This document shows, one piece after another, positions 13,201 to 22,112 of a stretch of DNA of 64,000 bases. The stretch comes from Bursaphelenchus xylophilus (Eukaryota; Nematoda; Chromadorea; Rhabditida; Aphelenchoididae): the NCBI GenBank assembly GCA_904066235.2, contig CAJFCV020000002.1:8060001-8124000 (forward strand). The letters are read 5' to 3'. The notes under the pieces are model-generated. The model was not told the DNA's origin and did not search any database. It saw only the letters and a program-made list of their open reading frames with translations. A program made the translations under genes and the position numbers. Within the stretch, counting starts at the first letter, position 1; every line of letters begins with the position of its first letter.

Positions 13201-15406
13201 AAGACTGGCAGAAAAGGCGGCGATTCGTGAAATTATTCCACAATAAAGGAGGGTAAAAGAGTCATCCAATTTTTAAGTATCTTATTAACAAAATTTAGAA
13301 TGGATGAGGCGATTGTCATATAACATGGGATCAGAAAATAATACTTCATAAGCTGTCGTCGACTGTAGTCCCTTAGGCAGTAAAGGCATTTTTTTAATGT
13401 GGTCGTTTCTTTGGAAAATCAACCTAAAATCAGCGATGATTCAATGTCAAAAATTTACAGCTCTCGTTTAATCGAAGTGCTCAAGTCAGATTAATTTTAA
13501 TCGATTTCCCACGGACCTTCAACGGTTTTATTTTCAAGAAAAAACAAGCAAAGATTTAGATGGCTAATTTACAATTAGAAAATATTCGGCAGACAAACAC
13601 AATCTTTAACTGTATATTATAATTGCGGACATTCGATAGCCCCTTTTACTTGTTATGAAAAGGAAGTTGAAAGAAGAGAATGCAGTAGAGAACGACCTTT
13701 TTTAGAGTTTGTTTTCCATCTAAAGATTGTTAATTTTAGAAAGTAGAAATCGCTTTTATGACTTAGCAGTTTGGAGTATTGACCAGTCACAGTGGGACAT
13801 GGGTTTTTAGGACAATGTGATGAATTTTGAGATTGCTTATTTTTGTGTTTCATGGACGTACATTTTTTTTGATAACTCTCTGTTTTGGCTTCTGCATTTT
13901 GCGTACTTTTTTGTAGGAAAAGGTCGTTGAATAGCTCAGCCACCTCTGCCAAGTGCGAGCTAAAATTTTCAGGGATTGATTTGTGGCTCAGGTTCAACCT
14001 GTGGTCTCTCAGCCAAAACAATATTTCAACTGAAAAGTTTCAATCTTTTCCAAATATTTTATCGGCTAAAATTCGAGCACTGAATTTACTACAGACTCGA
14101 GTATAAGAAAACATGAAAAGTTTATCCAAATCTCTTTAACTTTCATTACATTTCTCCACAAATCTTTATTTCATAATCACCTCCGAACTCTTGCTATCTT
14201 CTCCCCTCCAACAGTTACCTCAAGTCATTTCGCCGTTTATCGCCTGAGGTCATTTGTAGTTTCTTTGCAGCTGTCCGCCAATTTTTGGAGTGCTGATTGC
14301 TCGACAGCTGCATACACGTCGAGAGAGCGTGGAAGGGAAAGGAGGACTTTGAAAAGGTTTCAAAATCGCCGGGGAAAAAAGGGTACAAAAGAGACGAAAA
14401 TTTGGTGAAAAAGAAAGTTTTCATGGTCGATTACTTTACAAGGTGATAAAATTGAGATGACATTGGGTTGGAAATCGCTAAATCGGTTGCTTTTGGCCAA
14501 AAATCGTTTCTTTTGAAGTTATCTTAATCATCATTTACATCCATAAAATCACTTCTGAAGCCTTGTTTTTTATAAGTAGATTTTTTTGTGAATCTTCAAA
14601 CTACTTTTCTGAACTTGCCTCGAATCCATTCTCTTCAGAATGACCATTCAAAAACTTGCGCAAGAGTGAAAAAAGTGGAGAAGAACAGCGATGGAAGGTC
14701 AAGGAAAAGCGAGGAGTCCGTCAAGAAAATGTTTACAGAATTGTTCTTCAAAAGAAAATAATAGAGCAATTTACATGAGAACCTTTTTACAATCAGCAAA
14801 GACGAACCTGTAAATTCAATTTTTGAAAGAATGACGTCATCTAAGTGTAAGCATTATTTTGGAATCCGAATTTGATGATCACAAAAAAAAATTTTTTGAG
14901 TGCTCAACCAATTTTTTATTGTTAATTTTTTGTCAAAAAATTTCAAAATTCCCCTCGTCCCTAACGGGTTTTTTTTGCTCGCTTTTGACGGGAAAAAGAC
15001 GTCAGGCGAAGCGAAACACAAATAATAAAAAAGCCTCTGCCTTCTTGTACCAACCGACCCTCCGGCTAAAGTCTTTTAGGCCTCCAAAGGGACGTCCCAA
15101 AATCTTTTTGAAAAATTGAAAATCTCAAAAAACAAAAAGAGGCCTGTTTAAAGTGTTGTAAGACACGGAGAGTGGACTTTTTAGAACCCTTGGAATTGGA
15201 GGTAAATAAGGAAGATAACAAAAATAAATAACTCAAAAAGATCGGGAGGAAAAAATTATGACTCGACAGCAATGTGGTCTGATTAGAAATAAAAACAACA
15301 ACGGAGGTCGCAGTGACGAAGACTAGTAGATTTAGACAACATCAGAATTGTAGTATATGAGTTTTGCAGTAGCTTTTATTCAAACCAAAGGTTATAAAGT
15401 TGCTCA
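10267..15406. other. Upstream GC-rich region and gene-free interval
   Basis: 10.3-11.6 kb is clearly more GC-rich than its surroundings, with long open frames on several strands at once that oppose each other and lack splice structure, so I treat them as non-coding. It contains repeated TCGCGA-centred sites: TTCGCGAA at 11202-11209 and 11266-11273, TCGCGA at 11315-11320, TTCGCGA at 11434-11440. 11.65-15.4 kb is AT-rich with no supported gene. Confidence 0.4.
11202..11440. promoter_or_regulatory. Cluster of TCGCGA sites
   Basis: Four TCGCGA cores within 240 bp. Two of them read TTCGCGAA, which also fits a two-unit heat-shock element (TTC, two bases, GAA). They lie about 1 kb upstream of the prothymosin-like gene. 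Whether they are used is unknown. Confidence 0.3.
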
Positions 15407-15647
15407 CAGAAGTTCTCGGCTTTTATAATATTTTTGCTGTTGAGTCGAATTTTGGTGCAAAATGTGATGACATTGATTTTGAAAAATCAATGCACACTTT
15501 AATTTTTTGTCCTGCAGCGATTTTCCAAAAACTGCATTGGTTTTTTCCAAACTTTTTTGCTTTTATGGCACTGATTTTTCAAAATCAATGCAACCCATTT
15601 TTGCACCAAACTTCGAAGCAACAGCAAAAATAAAAGCTGGGAATTCC
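15407..15647. mobile_element. Short foldback MITE (left copy)
   Basis: About 240 bp whose ends are imperfect inverted repeats of one another: GGCTTTTATA...TTTTTGCTGTTG near 15418-15440 and its complement near 15620-15640, with TTTGGTGCAAAA blocks and TGATTTTGAAAAATCA hairpins inside. It has no coding capacity. A diverged counterpart lies at 21185-21425 in the mirrored position of the hsp-16 palindrome, so the element predates or accompanied the duplication. Confidence 0.7.
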
Positions 15648-15691
15648 TGTGACTACGTTTATATGACTCTAGTCGCAAGCAGAAATGATTT

Positions 15692-15780
15692 CTGTTGGTG
15701 CTCTTCTTCTCGTCGATGGTATCCACTGGGGGGACCCACAGCTTGCCCTGACCATAAAATTCACGCTTTAACCTCACCAT
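15692..15780 (-). pseudogene. hsp-16 C-terminal fragment (left outer arm)
   Basis: The minus-strand translation starts MVRLKREFYGQGKLW and continues VPPVDTIDEKKSTN. It aligns with the intact hsp-16 stretch MEEIKCELDEQGKLS ... VPKVAAIEEKKSTN. Only the last strands of the alpha-crystallin domain and the following linker remain, and there is no usable start, promoter or C-terminal motif. It mirrors the fragment at 21093-21170 exactly once the transposon in the right arm is discounted. Confidence 0.8.
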
Positions 15781-16143
15781 TTTGACATCTTGTACAAAGA
15801 ACAGTTATCAAAAACAAGGGTAATAGCCATCAAATATCAAATATAGATGAAATAGACCATCACCAAAAGACATCTCTTTACACTAGGAAAAATCGCTGGA
15901 AAGTTATGAAGATCATCAACAAAGATATACCTCGGTTCTGCAAAAATTGTGCAGATCAAAACAATTCCAATAATTTTGATAAATCGCAGACAGAAACAAC
16001 AAGATTAGTATTACTTAACCCACATTTTGACACCTGGATGACTGTTATAATCACATATAATGTGTGATAATCCCGCCTGATTTGACATATAAAACGGTGG
16101 GCAGGCGGACGGATCTTCAGAACATTGGTTGTCACATACAAAT

Positions 16144-16631
16144 ATGAGATTCATCCAGCTCCTTGTCCTCGCCTTTGTTGTCTTTGGAGTTGCCCACGCC
16201 GACTCGTCTGGTAGGTAAAATACAAATCATCATGTGATCAAATAGCCAATATGCACGATCTACGGATGCATTTACTGTAATTTGCAGGCCAATCTAATGA
16301 AAATCCCTTTGGAGGAAATGATGACAATGGGGTTTACTCTCTTCCAGAAGGCCAAGGGTCCAATGAAGGACCGGAATCAATCCAGGGAGTCAGAAGAAAG
16401 AGAGGTCCAAAAGCTGCACCTGTCGTCCGACATCCCGTTCCCCACCACAGTGAATCCGAGGAAGGGTCCGGAAATGGAGTAAGAAGTTCATCCAGTGAGG
16501 AAGGAAGCGGATCTGAAGACTGTCATAATCACAAGCATCATCGCGGTCATAGGCACGGTAAAGACGAACAAAGAATCAGAGCTCCAGTAGCTGCACCTGT
16601 CGCACAACCCGCCCCCAGCCGCCACTCATAA
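16144..16631 (+). CDS. Secreted His-rich protein (left copy)
   Basis: Exons 16144-16210 and 16288-16631 encode 136 aa (donor G|GTAGGT, acceptor TTTGCAG, phase 1). TATA-like ATATAAAA lies at about 16088. Residues 1-19 form a clear signal peptide (MRFIQLLVLAFVVFGVAHA). The mature part is Gly/Asn/Ser/Glu-rich, with a basic furin-like site RRKR at 58-61, a His cluster at 102-112 (HNHKHHRGHRH) preceded by a lone Cys at 101, and an Ala/Pro-rich tail (PVAAPVAQPAP). No known domain. The cluster could bind metal, and the RRKR site suggests processing into smaller peptides (both inferences). It is convergent with hsp-16 and lies in the same duplicated arm. A poly(A) signal is at 16742. The right copy appears to differ by one synonymous base in the coding sequence. 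Confidence 0.88.
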
Positions 16632-16910
16632 AGAGCATCGGCAGATAAGGAACTTGTCTCCTCACATCTATAAACCTACCCAGGTTTCTAGACCCAATCA
16701 ATTTTTCGATTTCTATCGATAATTCCATATTTTCATGCATGAATAAAGTACTGGGAAAACATAACTATTCTGGTTAATGCCTTCAGAAAAAATCGAAAAA
16801 AGGAACCAACAGTAATTAAAATTATTAAAATTTATTAAAATCTCAATAATTTATTATTTATGGCACATACTCGTAAGAAGCTAACAACGTAAAGCTGATA
16901 AATGAGAGAT

Positions 16911-17414
16911 TTACTTGGCCTTTCCGTCCTCCACAGCTTCCTGTTTCTTCATCTGGATGGGGATATTGGTGCTCTTCTTCTCTTCGATGGCAGCCACTTT
17001 AGGGACGTTCACACTCAACTTGCCCTGTTCATCCAATTCGCACTTGATCTCCTCCATCTTTACGTGCTTGGGAAGACGGACAACTCTCTGGAATTGACGT
17101 TCCACCTTCTCCCCATCCTTCTCTTCTTTGTGGACTCCTTGGATCGTCAGGTTGTGACCATGAACATCGACATTCAACTCTTCGGGCTTGAATCCAGCAG
17201 TGTCACACTCGAACTTCAGGTCACCTTGATCATTGTAGCTGATGGAAGATCCGGCCACATTGGTGTTGATGAGTTGGCCAGATTGGTCGATGAACGGCTG
17301 CACGGAGTCCAACACGGAGTTCACCAACTGGTCCACTTCATGGAACGGGTTGTAACGACGACCGTAGAATGGAGAGATGGCAAAGGGATCGTACACATAT
17401 GGTAGAAGACTCAT
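16911..17414 (-). CDS. hsp-16: Small heat shock protein, HSP-16 family (left copy)
   Basis: Intronless, 167 aa from the ATG at 17414. An ATP-independent chaperone that binds unfolding proteins in the cytosol as an oligomer. Residues about 1-55 are the variable N-terminal arm (MSLLPYVYDPFAISPFYGRR), and about 60-145 are the alpha-crystallin domain, recognisable from FECDTAGFKPEELNVDVHG, the Glu/Lys-rich loop, and RQFQRVVRLPKHV. The C-terminal anchoring motif is I-P-I (in TNIPIQ), followed by a flexible tail. The length fits nematode HSP-16. It is driven by the shared divergent promoter at 17415-18358, and its protein is identical to the copy at 18359-18862. Confidence 0.96.
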   Translation of the reverse strand: MSLLPYVYDPFAISPFYGRRYNPFHEVDQLVNSVLDSVQPFIDQSGQLINTNVAGSSISYNDQGDLKFECDTAGFKPEELNVDVHGHNLTIQGVHKEEKDGEKVERQFQRVVRLPKHVKMEEIKCELDEQGKLSVNVPKVAAIEEKKSTNIPIQMKKQEAVEDGKAK

Positions 17415-17505
17415 CTTGAACAATATACGAAGAATACAGTAGGTTTAGAAGTCAAATCGCAATTTTCTTTCGCTTTTACACTTGCCCTCCACTGCGAATG
17501 CGAAG

Positions 17506-17514
17506 CTTTATATA
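17506..17514 (-). promoter_or_regulatory. TATA box of left hsp-16
   Basis: TATATAAAG read on the minus strand, 92-100 bases upstream of the ATG at 17414. Exact mirror of the right copy. Confidence 0.85.
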
Positions 17515-17604
17515 CTCCTGCGAAGGGGAGGGGCGAGAGAGTGTGGAAAAACGGAGAACTTGCGAGAAAAATGGAATGTGGTGAGGATACGTGAGCTCTC
17601 GGGT

Positions 17605-17617
17605 TTCGCGAAATTTC
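17605..17617 (-). promoter_or_regulatory. Heat-shock element, left hsp-16
   Basis: Three contiguous alternating GAA/TTC units with two-base spacing (TTC-GC-GAA-AT-TTC as read on the plus strand), the canonical HSF trimer site. Confidence 0.88.
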
Positions 17618-18155
17618 GGGGAAAGGCGAGAAGAAAAGGCGAATGAAAATGAAGAGAGTGGGAATACAAGGCAGAGGAAATTTGGAGCTTTCTTGAAAGA
17701 GAAAAAAGATTGCGAGGCAGAAAGAGGTGGTTAGGCACAGCCGAACGGACAGAGCAATTTTGTCCTCTCTAACTAACGGAGAAATAGCGCTTGAAATAGA
17801 AAACAAAGAGAAACCAAGAGGAATCGCCAAATTCCAAATTTCGTATGAGCGAGATAGGGCTGGAAACCAGAGAGTTGATGGGGAGAGACCATTGACTATC
17901 TTTCAAAAGCAAAAAAGAATGTTTCTAAAAGAGCAGACTGTCAGAGAAATCGAGAACCTGCTTGAGGCGAAGGTTACTTGTTATACTATTTCCCCGTCAG
18001 TTAGAGAGGACGAAATTGCTCTGTCCGTTCGGCTCTGTCTAACCACCTCTTTCTGCCTCGCAATCTTTTTTCTCTTTCAAGAAAGCTCCAAATTTCCTCT
18101 GCCTTGTATTCCCACTCTCTTCATTTTCATTCGTCTTTTCTTCTCGCCTTTCCCC

Positions 18156-18168
18156 GAAATTTCGCGAA
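18156..18168 (+). promoter_or_regulatory. Heat-shock element, right hsp-16
   Basis: GAA-AT-TTC-GC-GAA, a perfect three-unit HSF site about 190 bp upstream of the ATG at 18359. Confidence 0.88.
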
Positions 18169-18258
18169 ACCCGAGAGCTCACGTATCCTCTCCACACTCC
18201 ATTTTTCTCGCAAGTTCTCCGTTTTTCCACACTCTCTCGCCCCTCCCCTTCGCAGGAG

Positions 18259-18267
18259 TATATAAAG
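18259..18267 (+). promoter_or_regulatory. TATA box of right hsp-16
   Basis: TATATAAAG, 92-100 bases upstream of the ATG at 18359. Confidence 0.85.
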
Positions 18268-18358
18268 CTTCGCATTCGCAGTGGAGGGCAAGTGTAAAAG
18301 CGAAAGAAAATTGCGATTTGACTTCTAAACCTACTGTATTCTTCGTATATTGTTCAAG

Positions 18359-18862
18359 ATGAGTCTTCTACCATATGTGTACGATCCCTTTGCCATCTCT
18401 CCATTCTACGGTCGTCGTTACAACCCGTTCCATGAAGTGGACCAGTTGGTGAACTCCGTGTTGGACTCCGTGCAGCCGTTCATCGACCAATCTGGCCAAC
18501 TCATCAACACCAATGTGGCCGGATCTTCCATCAGCTACAATGATCAAGGTGACCTGAAGTTCGAGTGTGACACTGCTGGATTCAAGCCCGAAGAGTTGAA
18601 TGTCGATGTTCATGGTCACAACCTGACGATCCAAGGAGTCCACAAAGAAGAGAAGGATGGGGAGAAGGTGGAACGTCAATTCCAGAGAGTTGTCCGTCTT
18701 CCCAAGCACGTAAAGATGGAGGAGATCAAGTGCGAATTGGATGAACAGGGCAAGTTGAGTGTGAACGTCCCTAAAGTGGCTGCCATCGAAGAGAAGAAGA
18801 GCACCAATATCCCCATCCAGATGAAGAAACAGGAAGCTGTGGAGGACGGAAAGGCCAAGTAA
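18359..18862 (+). CDS. hsp-16: Small heat shock protein, HSP-16 family (right copy)
   Basis: Intronless, 167 aa, identical in protein sequence to the left copy. The ATG at 18359 is chosen because the two upstream in-frame codons start at a TTG. Domain content: N-terminal arm, alpha-crystallin domain about 60-145, I-P-I motif, Lys/Glu-rich tail. It lies head-to-head with its twin and convergent with the His-rich gene on its right. An AATAAA signal follows at 18937. The identity of the two copies, against clear divergence in the outer arms, implies recent duplication or ongoing arm-to-arm gene conversion. Confidence 0.96.
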   Translation: MSLLPYVYDPFAISPFYGRRYNPFHEVDQLVNSVLDSVQPFIDQSGQLINTNVAGSSISYNDQGDLKFECDTAGFKPEELNVDVHGHNLTIQGVHKEEKDGEKVERQFQRVVRLPKHVKMEEIKCELDEQGKLSVNVPKVAAIEEKKSTNIPIQMKKQEAVEDGKAK

Positions 18863-19141
18863 ATCTCTCATTTATCAGCTTTACATTGTTAGCTTCTTAC
18901 GAGTATGTGCCATAAATTGTAAATTATTGAGATTTTAATAAATTTTAATAATTTTAATTACTGTTGGTTCCTTTTTTCGATTTTTTCTGAAGGCATTAAC
19001 CAGAATAGTTATGTTTTCCCAGTACTTTATTCATGCATGAAAATATGGAATTATCGATAGAAATCGAAAAATTGATTGGGTCTAGAAACCTGGGTAGGTT
19101 TATAGATGTGAGGAGACAAGTTTCTTATCTGCCGATGCTCT

Positions 19142-19629
19142 TTATGAGTGGCGGCTGGGGGCGGGTTGTGCGACAGGTGCAGCTACTGGAGCTCTGATTC
19201 TTTGTTCGTCTTTACCGTGCCTATGACCGCGATGATGCTTGTGATTATGACAGTCTTCAGATCCGCTTCCTTCCTCACTAGATGAACTTCTTACTCCATT
19301 TCCGGACCCTTCCTCGGATTCACTGTGGTGGGGAACGGGATGTCGGACGACAGGTGCAGCTTTTGGACCTCTCTTTCTTCTGACTCCCTGGATTGATTCC
19401 GGTCCTTCATTGGACCCTTGGCCTTCTGGAAGAGAGTAAACCCCATTGTCATCATTTCCTCCAAAGGGATTTTCATTAGATTGGCCTGCAAATTACAGTA
19501 AATGCATCCGTAGATCGTGCATATTGGCTATTTGATCACATGATGATTTGTATTTTACCTACCAGACGAGTCGGCGTGGGCAACTCCAAAGACAACAGAG
19601 GCGAGGACAAGGAGCTGGATGAATCTCAT
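19142..19629 (-). CDS. Secreted His-rich protein (right copy)
   Basis: Exons 19563-19629 and 19142-19485, an exact mirror of the left gene, 136 aa with the same signal peptide, RRKR site, Cys-His cluster and Ala/Pro tail. Splice sites, intron, TATA region and poly(A) signal (19026-19031) are conserved, so both copies look functional. In the coding region I see one synonymous C/T difference (a Ser codon near 19276). Just upstream of the TATA box one base differs in the GC-rich motif (CGCCGG here, CGCCTG in the left copy). The long-TIR transposon begins 300 bp upstream of this copy only and could alter its regulation. Confidence 0.88.
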
Positions 19630-19929
19630 ATTTGTATGTGACAACCAATGTTCTGAAGATCCGTCCGCCTGCCCACCGTTTTATATGTCAAATCCGGCGG
19701 GATTATCACACATTATATGTGATTATAACAGTCATCCAGGTGTCAAAATGTGGGTTAAGTAATACTAATCTTGTTGTTTCTGCCTGCGATTTATCAAAAT
19801 TATTGGAATTGTTTTGATCTGCACAATTTTTGCAAAACCGAGGTATATCTTTGTTGATGATCTTCATAACTTTCCAGCGATTTTTCCTAGTGTAAAGAGA
19901 TGTCTTTTGGTGATGATCTATTTCATCTA

Positions 19930-21027
19930 CAGGGTGTTTCAAGAAATATGGCAGAAACTAATTGCGAATATCTTTGAGCTATTGGGAGTTATCGCAGAAA
20001 TTCTTTTTGTTTCTGAAACTTGATATCGGGCGGTTTTGTACTGAGCAAAAAAATTTTTTTTTCGTCGGCGGAGGGGCCAGTTTTCGGCGGAGGCATTTGG
20101 GGCCTTTTTTAAAAATCACACCTTATTGCATGGTGGAAACTCTGTTATAACGGCCAAAATTATGTTTACGTTACACCTCCGTGGATTTTACGGTATGCTT
20201 TTTTTGCGTTTTCGATTTTACACAACATCCGCGGAGGCGCGGCGGAGACCTCAGATTTCGGCGGACTTTGTTTTGGGCCCTCGGTTTTTGCAAATCCATG
20301 TTGGAAAAAAGGTTGGGGCAATTTTTTGTTGTCATCCGATGCACAGATGGCAAAAATTTTGGTCTTTTTTCCCCCGGCGGAGGATTCGGCGGAGGCTTTA
20401 TCAAAGGGTCAAAACAAAAGTTTGACTCTTTTGATAAAGCCTCCGCCGAATCCTCCGCCGATGTGTCCGCCGGATAAAAAAATAAGAAAAATGATGTTGC
20501 TGTGATGGATTCTTGTAGCTGAGTTTTTTCCCGGACTCCTAAGACTGTTCTGACCCTTTGGTAGAGCCTCCGCCGAATCCTCCGCCGGGGAAAAAAAGTG
20601 CGAAATTTTTGCATCTGTGCATCGGGTGACAACAAAAAATCACCCCACACTTTTTTCCAACCTGAATTGAATGATCCAAAGGCTCAAAACGACGTCCGCC
20701 GAAACCTGAGATCTCCGCCGTGCCTCCGCGGATGAGCGAAAATCGAAAACGAAAAAAAGCATACCGTAAAATCCACGGAGGCTTAACGTAAACATAATTT
20801 TGGCCACTGTAACAGAGTTTCCACCATGTAATAAGGTGTGATTTTTAAAAAAGGCCCCAAACGCCTCCGCCGAGAACTGGCCTCTCCGCCGACGAAAAAA
20901 ATGTTTTTTTGTTCAGTACAAAACCGCCCGATATCAAGTTTTAGAAACAAAAAGAATTTCTGCGATAACTAGCAAGAGCTCAAAGATATTCGCAATTAGT
21001 TTCTGCCATATTTCTTGAAACACCCTG
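19930..21027. mobile_element. Non-autonomous long-TIR transposon in the right arm
   Basis: 1098 bp, starting CAGGGTGTTTCAAGAAATAT and ending with its complement, flanked by TA on both sides (19928-19929 and 21028-21029). The left arm has the empty site with a single TA, proving insertion and target duplication. Almost the whole element is one imperfect inverted repeat about a centre near 20440, with repeated CTCCGCCG/CGGCGGAGG motifs and a near-perfect inner hairpin around 20375-20475. No transposase frame is present, and the open frames inside are byproducts of the hairpin. TA targeting and the CAGGGTG terminus suggest the Tc1/mariner superfamily, with mobilisation in trans. Confidence 0.93.
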
Positions 21028-21092
21028 TATATTTGATATTTGATGGCTATCACCCTTGTTTTTGATAACTGTTCTTTGTACAAGATGTCAAA

Positions 21093-21170
21093 ATGGTGAG
21101 GCTAAAGCGTGAATTTTATGATCAGGGTAAGCTGAGCGCCGAGGAGAGGAAGAGTACCAATAAAAATCAG
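21093..21170 (+). pseudogene. hsp-16 C-terminal fragment (right outer arm)
   Basis: The plus-strand translation begins MVRLKREFYDQGKLS and then, after a small deletion, EERKSTNKNQ. It corresponds to the same hsp-16 segment as the fragment at 15692-15780 and is its mirror image. No promoter or full domain remains. It shows that the ancestral unit carried an additional hsp-16 copy outside the present genes. Confidence 0.8.
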
Positions 21171-21184
21171 GATAACGGTGTTTA

Positions 21185-21425
21185 CAGAAGTTTTTGGCTT
21201 TTATTTTTACTGTTGCGTTGAATTTTGGTGCAAAAATGAGTTAACATTTATTTTGAAAAATTAGTGTCAAAAAAGCTCAAAATTTGGGAAAAAGGAGTGC
21301 AGATTTTGGAAAATCGCTGCAGGACGAAAATTGAACTATGCGTTGATTTTTTAAAGTCAATGTCAACCCATTTTTTACACCAAAACTCTGCTCAACAGCT
21401 TGTTTTTTCTCTCTGCTTTTTATCA
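21185..21425. mobile_element. Short foldback MITE (right copy)
   Basis: Diverged copy of the element at 15407-15647, in mirrored position. It shares TTGGTGCAAAAATG, GGAAAATCGCTGCAGGAC, and the CAACAGC and GGCTTTTAT ends, but has many substitutions and small indels, unlike the near-identical inner arms. Confidence 0.65.
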
Positions 21426-21909
21426 AAATTACTGGAAAAAGAAGCTTTGTTTTGATTTGCATAATTTTTGCAGAACAACTATATGGCTCTGTTGGTGATG
21501 TTGCTGTCGACCAGCAACAAGCCCGATCGCTCGACTGATCTATCCAACTCCGCTGGCTGGAATTCTGATTGCCATTCGAGGACTTGTTGGCTGATCAGGT
21601 CAGTTTGTCTCGAGCAGCGAGTCACGTCTTCTTATTTTTTGTTAGGTACGGATATATACGCAAACGTTAAAAATTGTCAATTTAAATGCGTGTATTATAA
21701 TAATATTTTTGCCAAAAAATTGAATACGGATACGTTCTTGGACTGGTTTTATGTATAATGCACAATACTTGCCAGTAGTTTATTTATTTATGCAGTATGC
21801 ACATTAAAAGAGTTGGAAAAGGGTTGACATTTTCTTGACTTGATTTCTCTTATTGTTTAGTTCTGGGCGGTTTTTGGTGCATCGTTTGCCAGAGATCGTC
21901 TGGCTTTAG

Positions 21910-22112
21910 TTACGGCTCTGGACTGGGTACAAATGGAGGGTAAGTCGATGCAGCGACAACTGGAGGTGGAGATGAACTTTCGACGCTGCTGTCTCCGAAA
22001 AGCCAATCTAAATTGATATACTCCTACCTTGCGTATTTTACCTACCAAGCAAGCCTGCATTTGCAACTCCAAAAACAATAAAGAAAACAGCCAAGAATTG
22101 AATCAATCTCAT
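21910..22112 (-). CDS. Short secreted peptide, paralogue of the His-rich protein
   Basis: Exons 22046-22112 and 21910-22007 encode 54 aa, with an intron of only 38 bp (GTAGGT...TTTAG). Exon 1 has exactly the same length (67 bp) and phase as in the His-rich genes and starts with the related signal peptide MRLIQFLAVFFIVFGVANA. The mature part is about 35 residues, beginning with a hydrophobic LLDWLFGD and then Ser/Pro/Val-rich, ending FVPSPEP. The RRKR site and His cluster are absent. It is either a shortened functional paralogue or a decaying one. Upstream sequence also resembles the His-rich promoter region in places. Confidence 0.65.

Larger units (their letters stand above)
15735..17787. 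repeat. Left arm of hsp-16 palindrome
   Basis: Positions p in this arm pair with 35773 minus p in the right arm without an indel from about 15843 to 17787. Identity is near-complete: only scattered single-base differences were seen by eye, and the hsp-16 coding sequences look identical. From 15843 outward to about 15735 the pairing continues after a 1100-base shift caused by the transposon in the right arm. Beyond this the arms remain homologous but clearly diverged. The loop between the arms is about 198 bp (17788-17985). Confidence 0.95.
17415..18358. promoter_or_regulatory. Divergent shared heat-shock promoter
   Basis: 944 bp between two head-to-head hsp-16 start codons. It is mirrored around 17886 except for the central 198 bp. 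Each half has a TATA box about 90-100 bp from the ATG, one perfect three-unit heat-shock element, a near-perfect second one (18205-18217 and 17556-17568), and a two-unit element (TTCAAGAA, 18076-18083 and 17690-17697). GAGA-like and CGCG-rich tracts surround them. Confidence 0.9.
17986..21140. repeat. Right arm of hsp-16 palindrome (interrupted)
   Basis: Mirror of 15735-17787. It is contiguous from 17986 to 19929, then interrupted by the 1098-bp element at 19930-21027 with its TA duplication, and resumes at 21030. Removing the element restores perfect collinearity: the hsp-16 fragment start at 15780 mirrors to 19993 and is found at 21093, exactly 1100 bases further. Confidence 0.95.

Noticed and set aside
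17411..18362. Frames of 139 and 211 aa running through the hsp-16 promoter
   Set aside because: They are mirror images of each other through TATA boxes and heat-shock elements, so they arise from the palindrome and are not coding.
20126..20650. Frames of about 100-160 aa inside the long-TIR element
   Set aside because: Products of the CTCCGCCG hairpin sequence on both strands, with no transposase motif.
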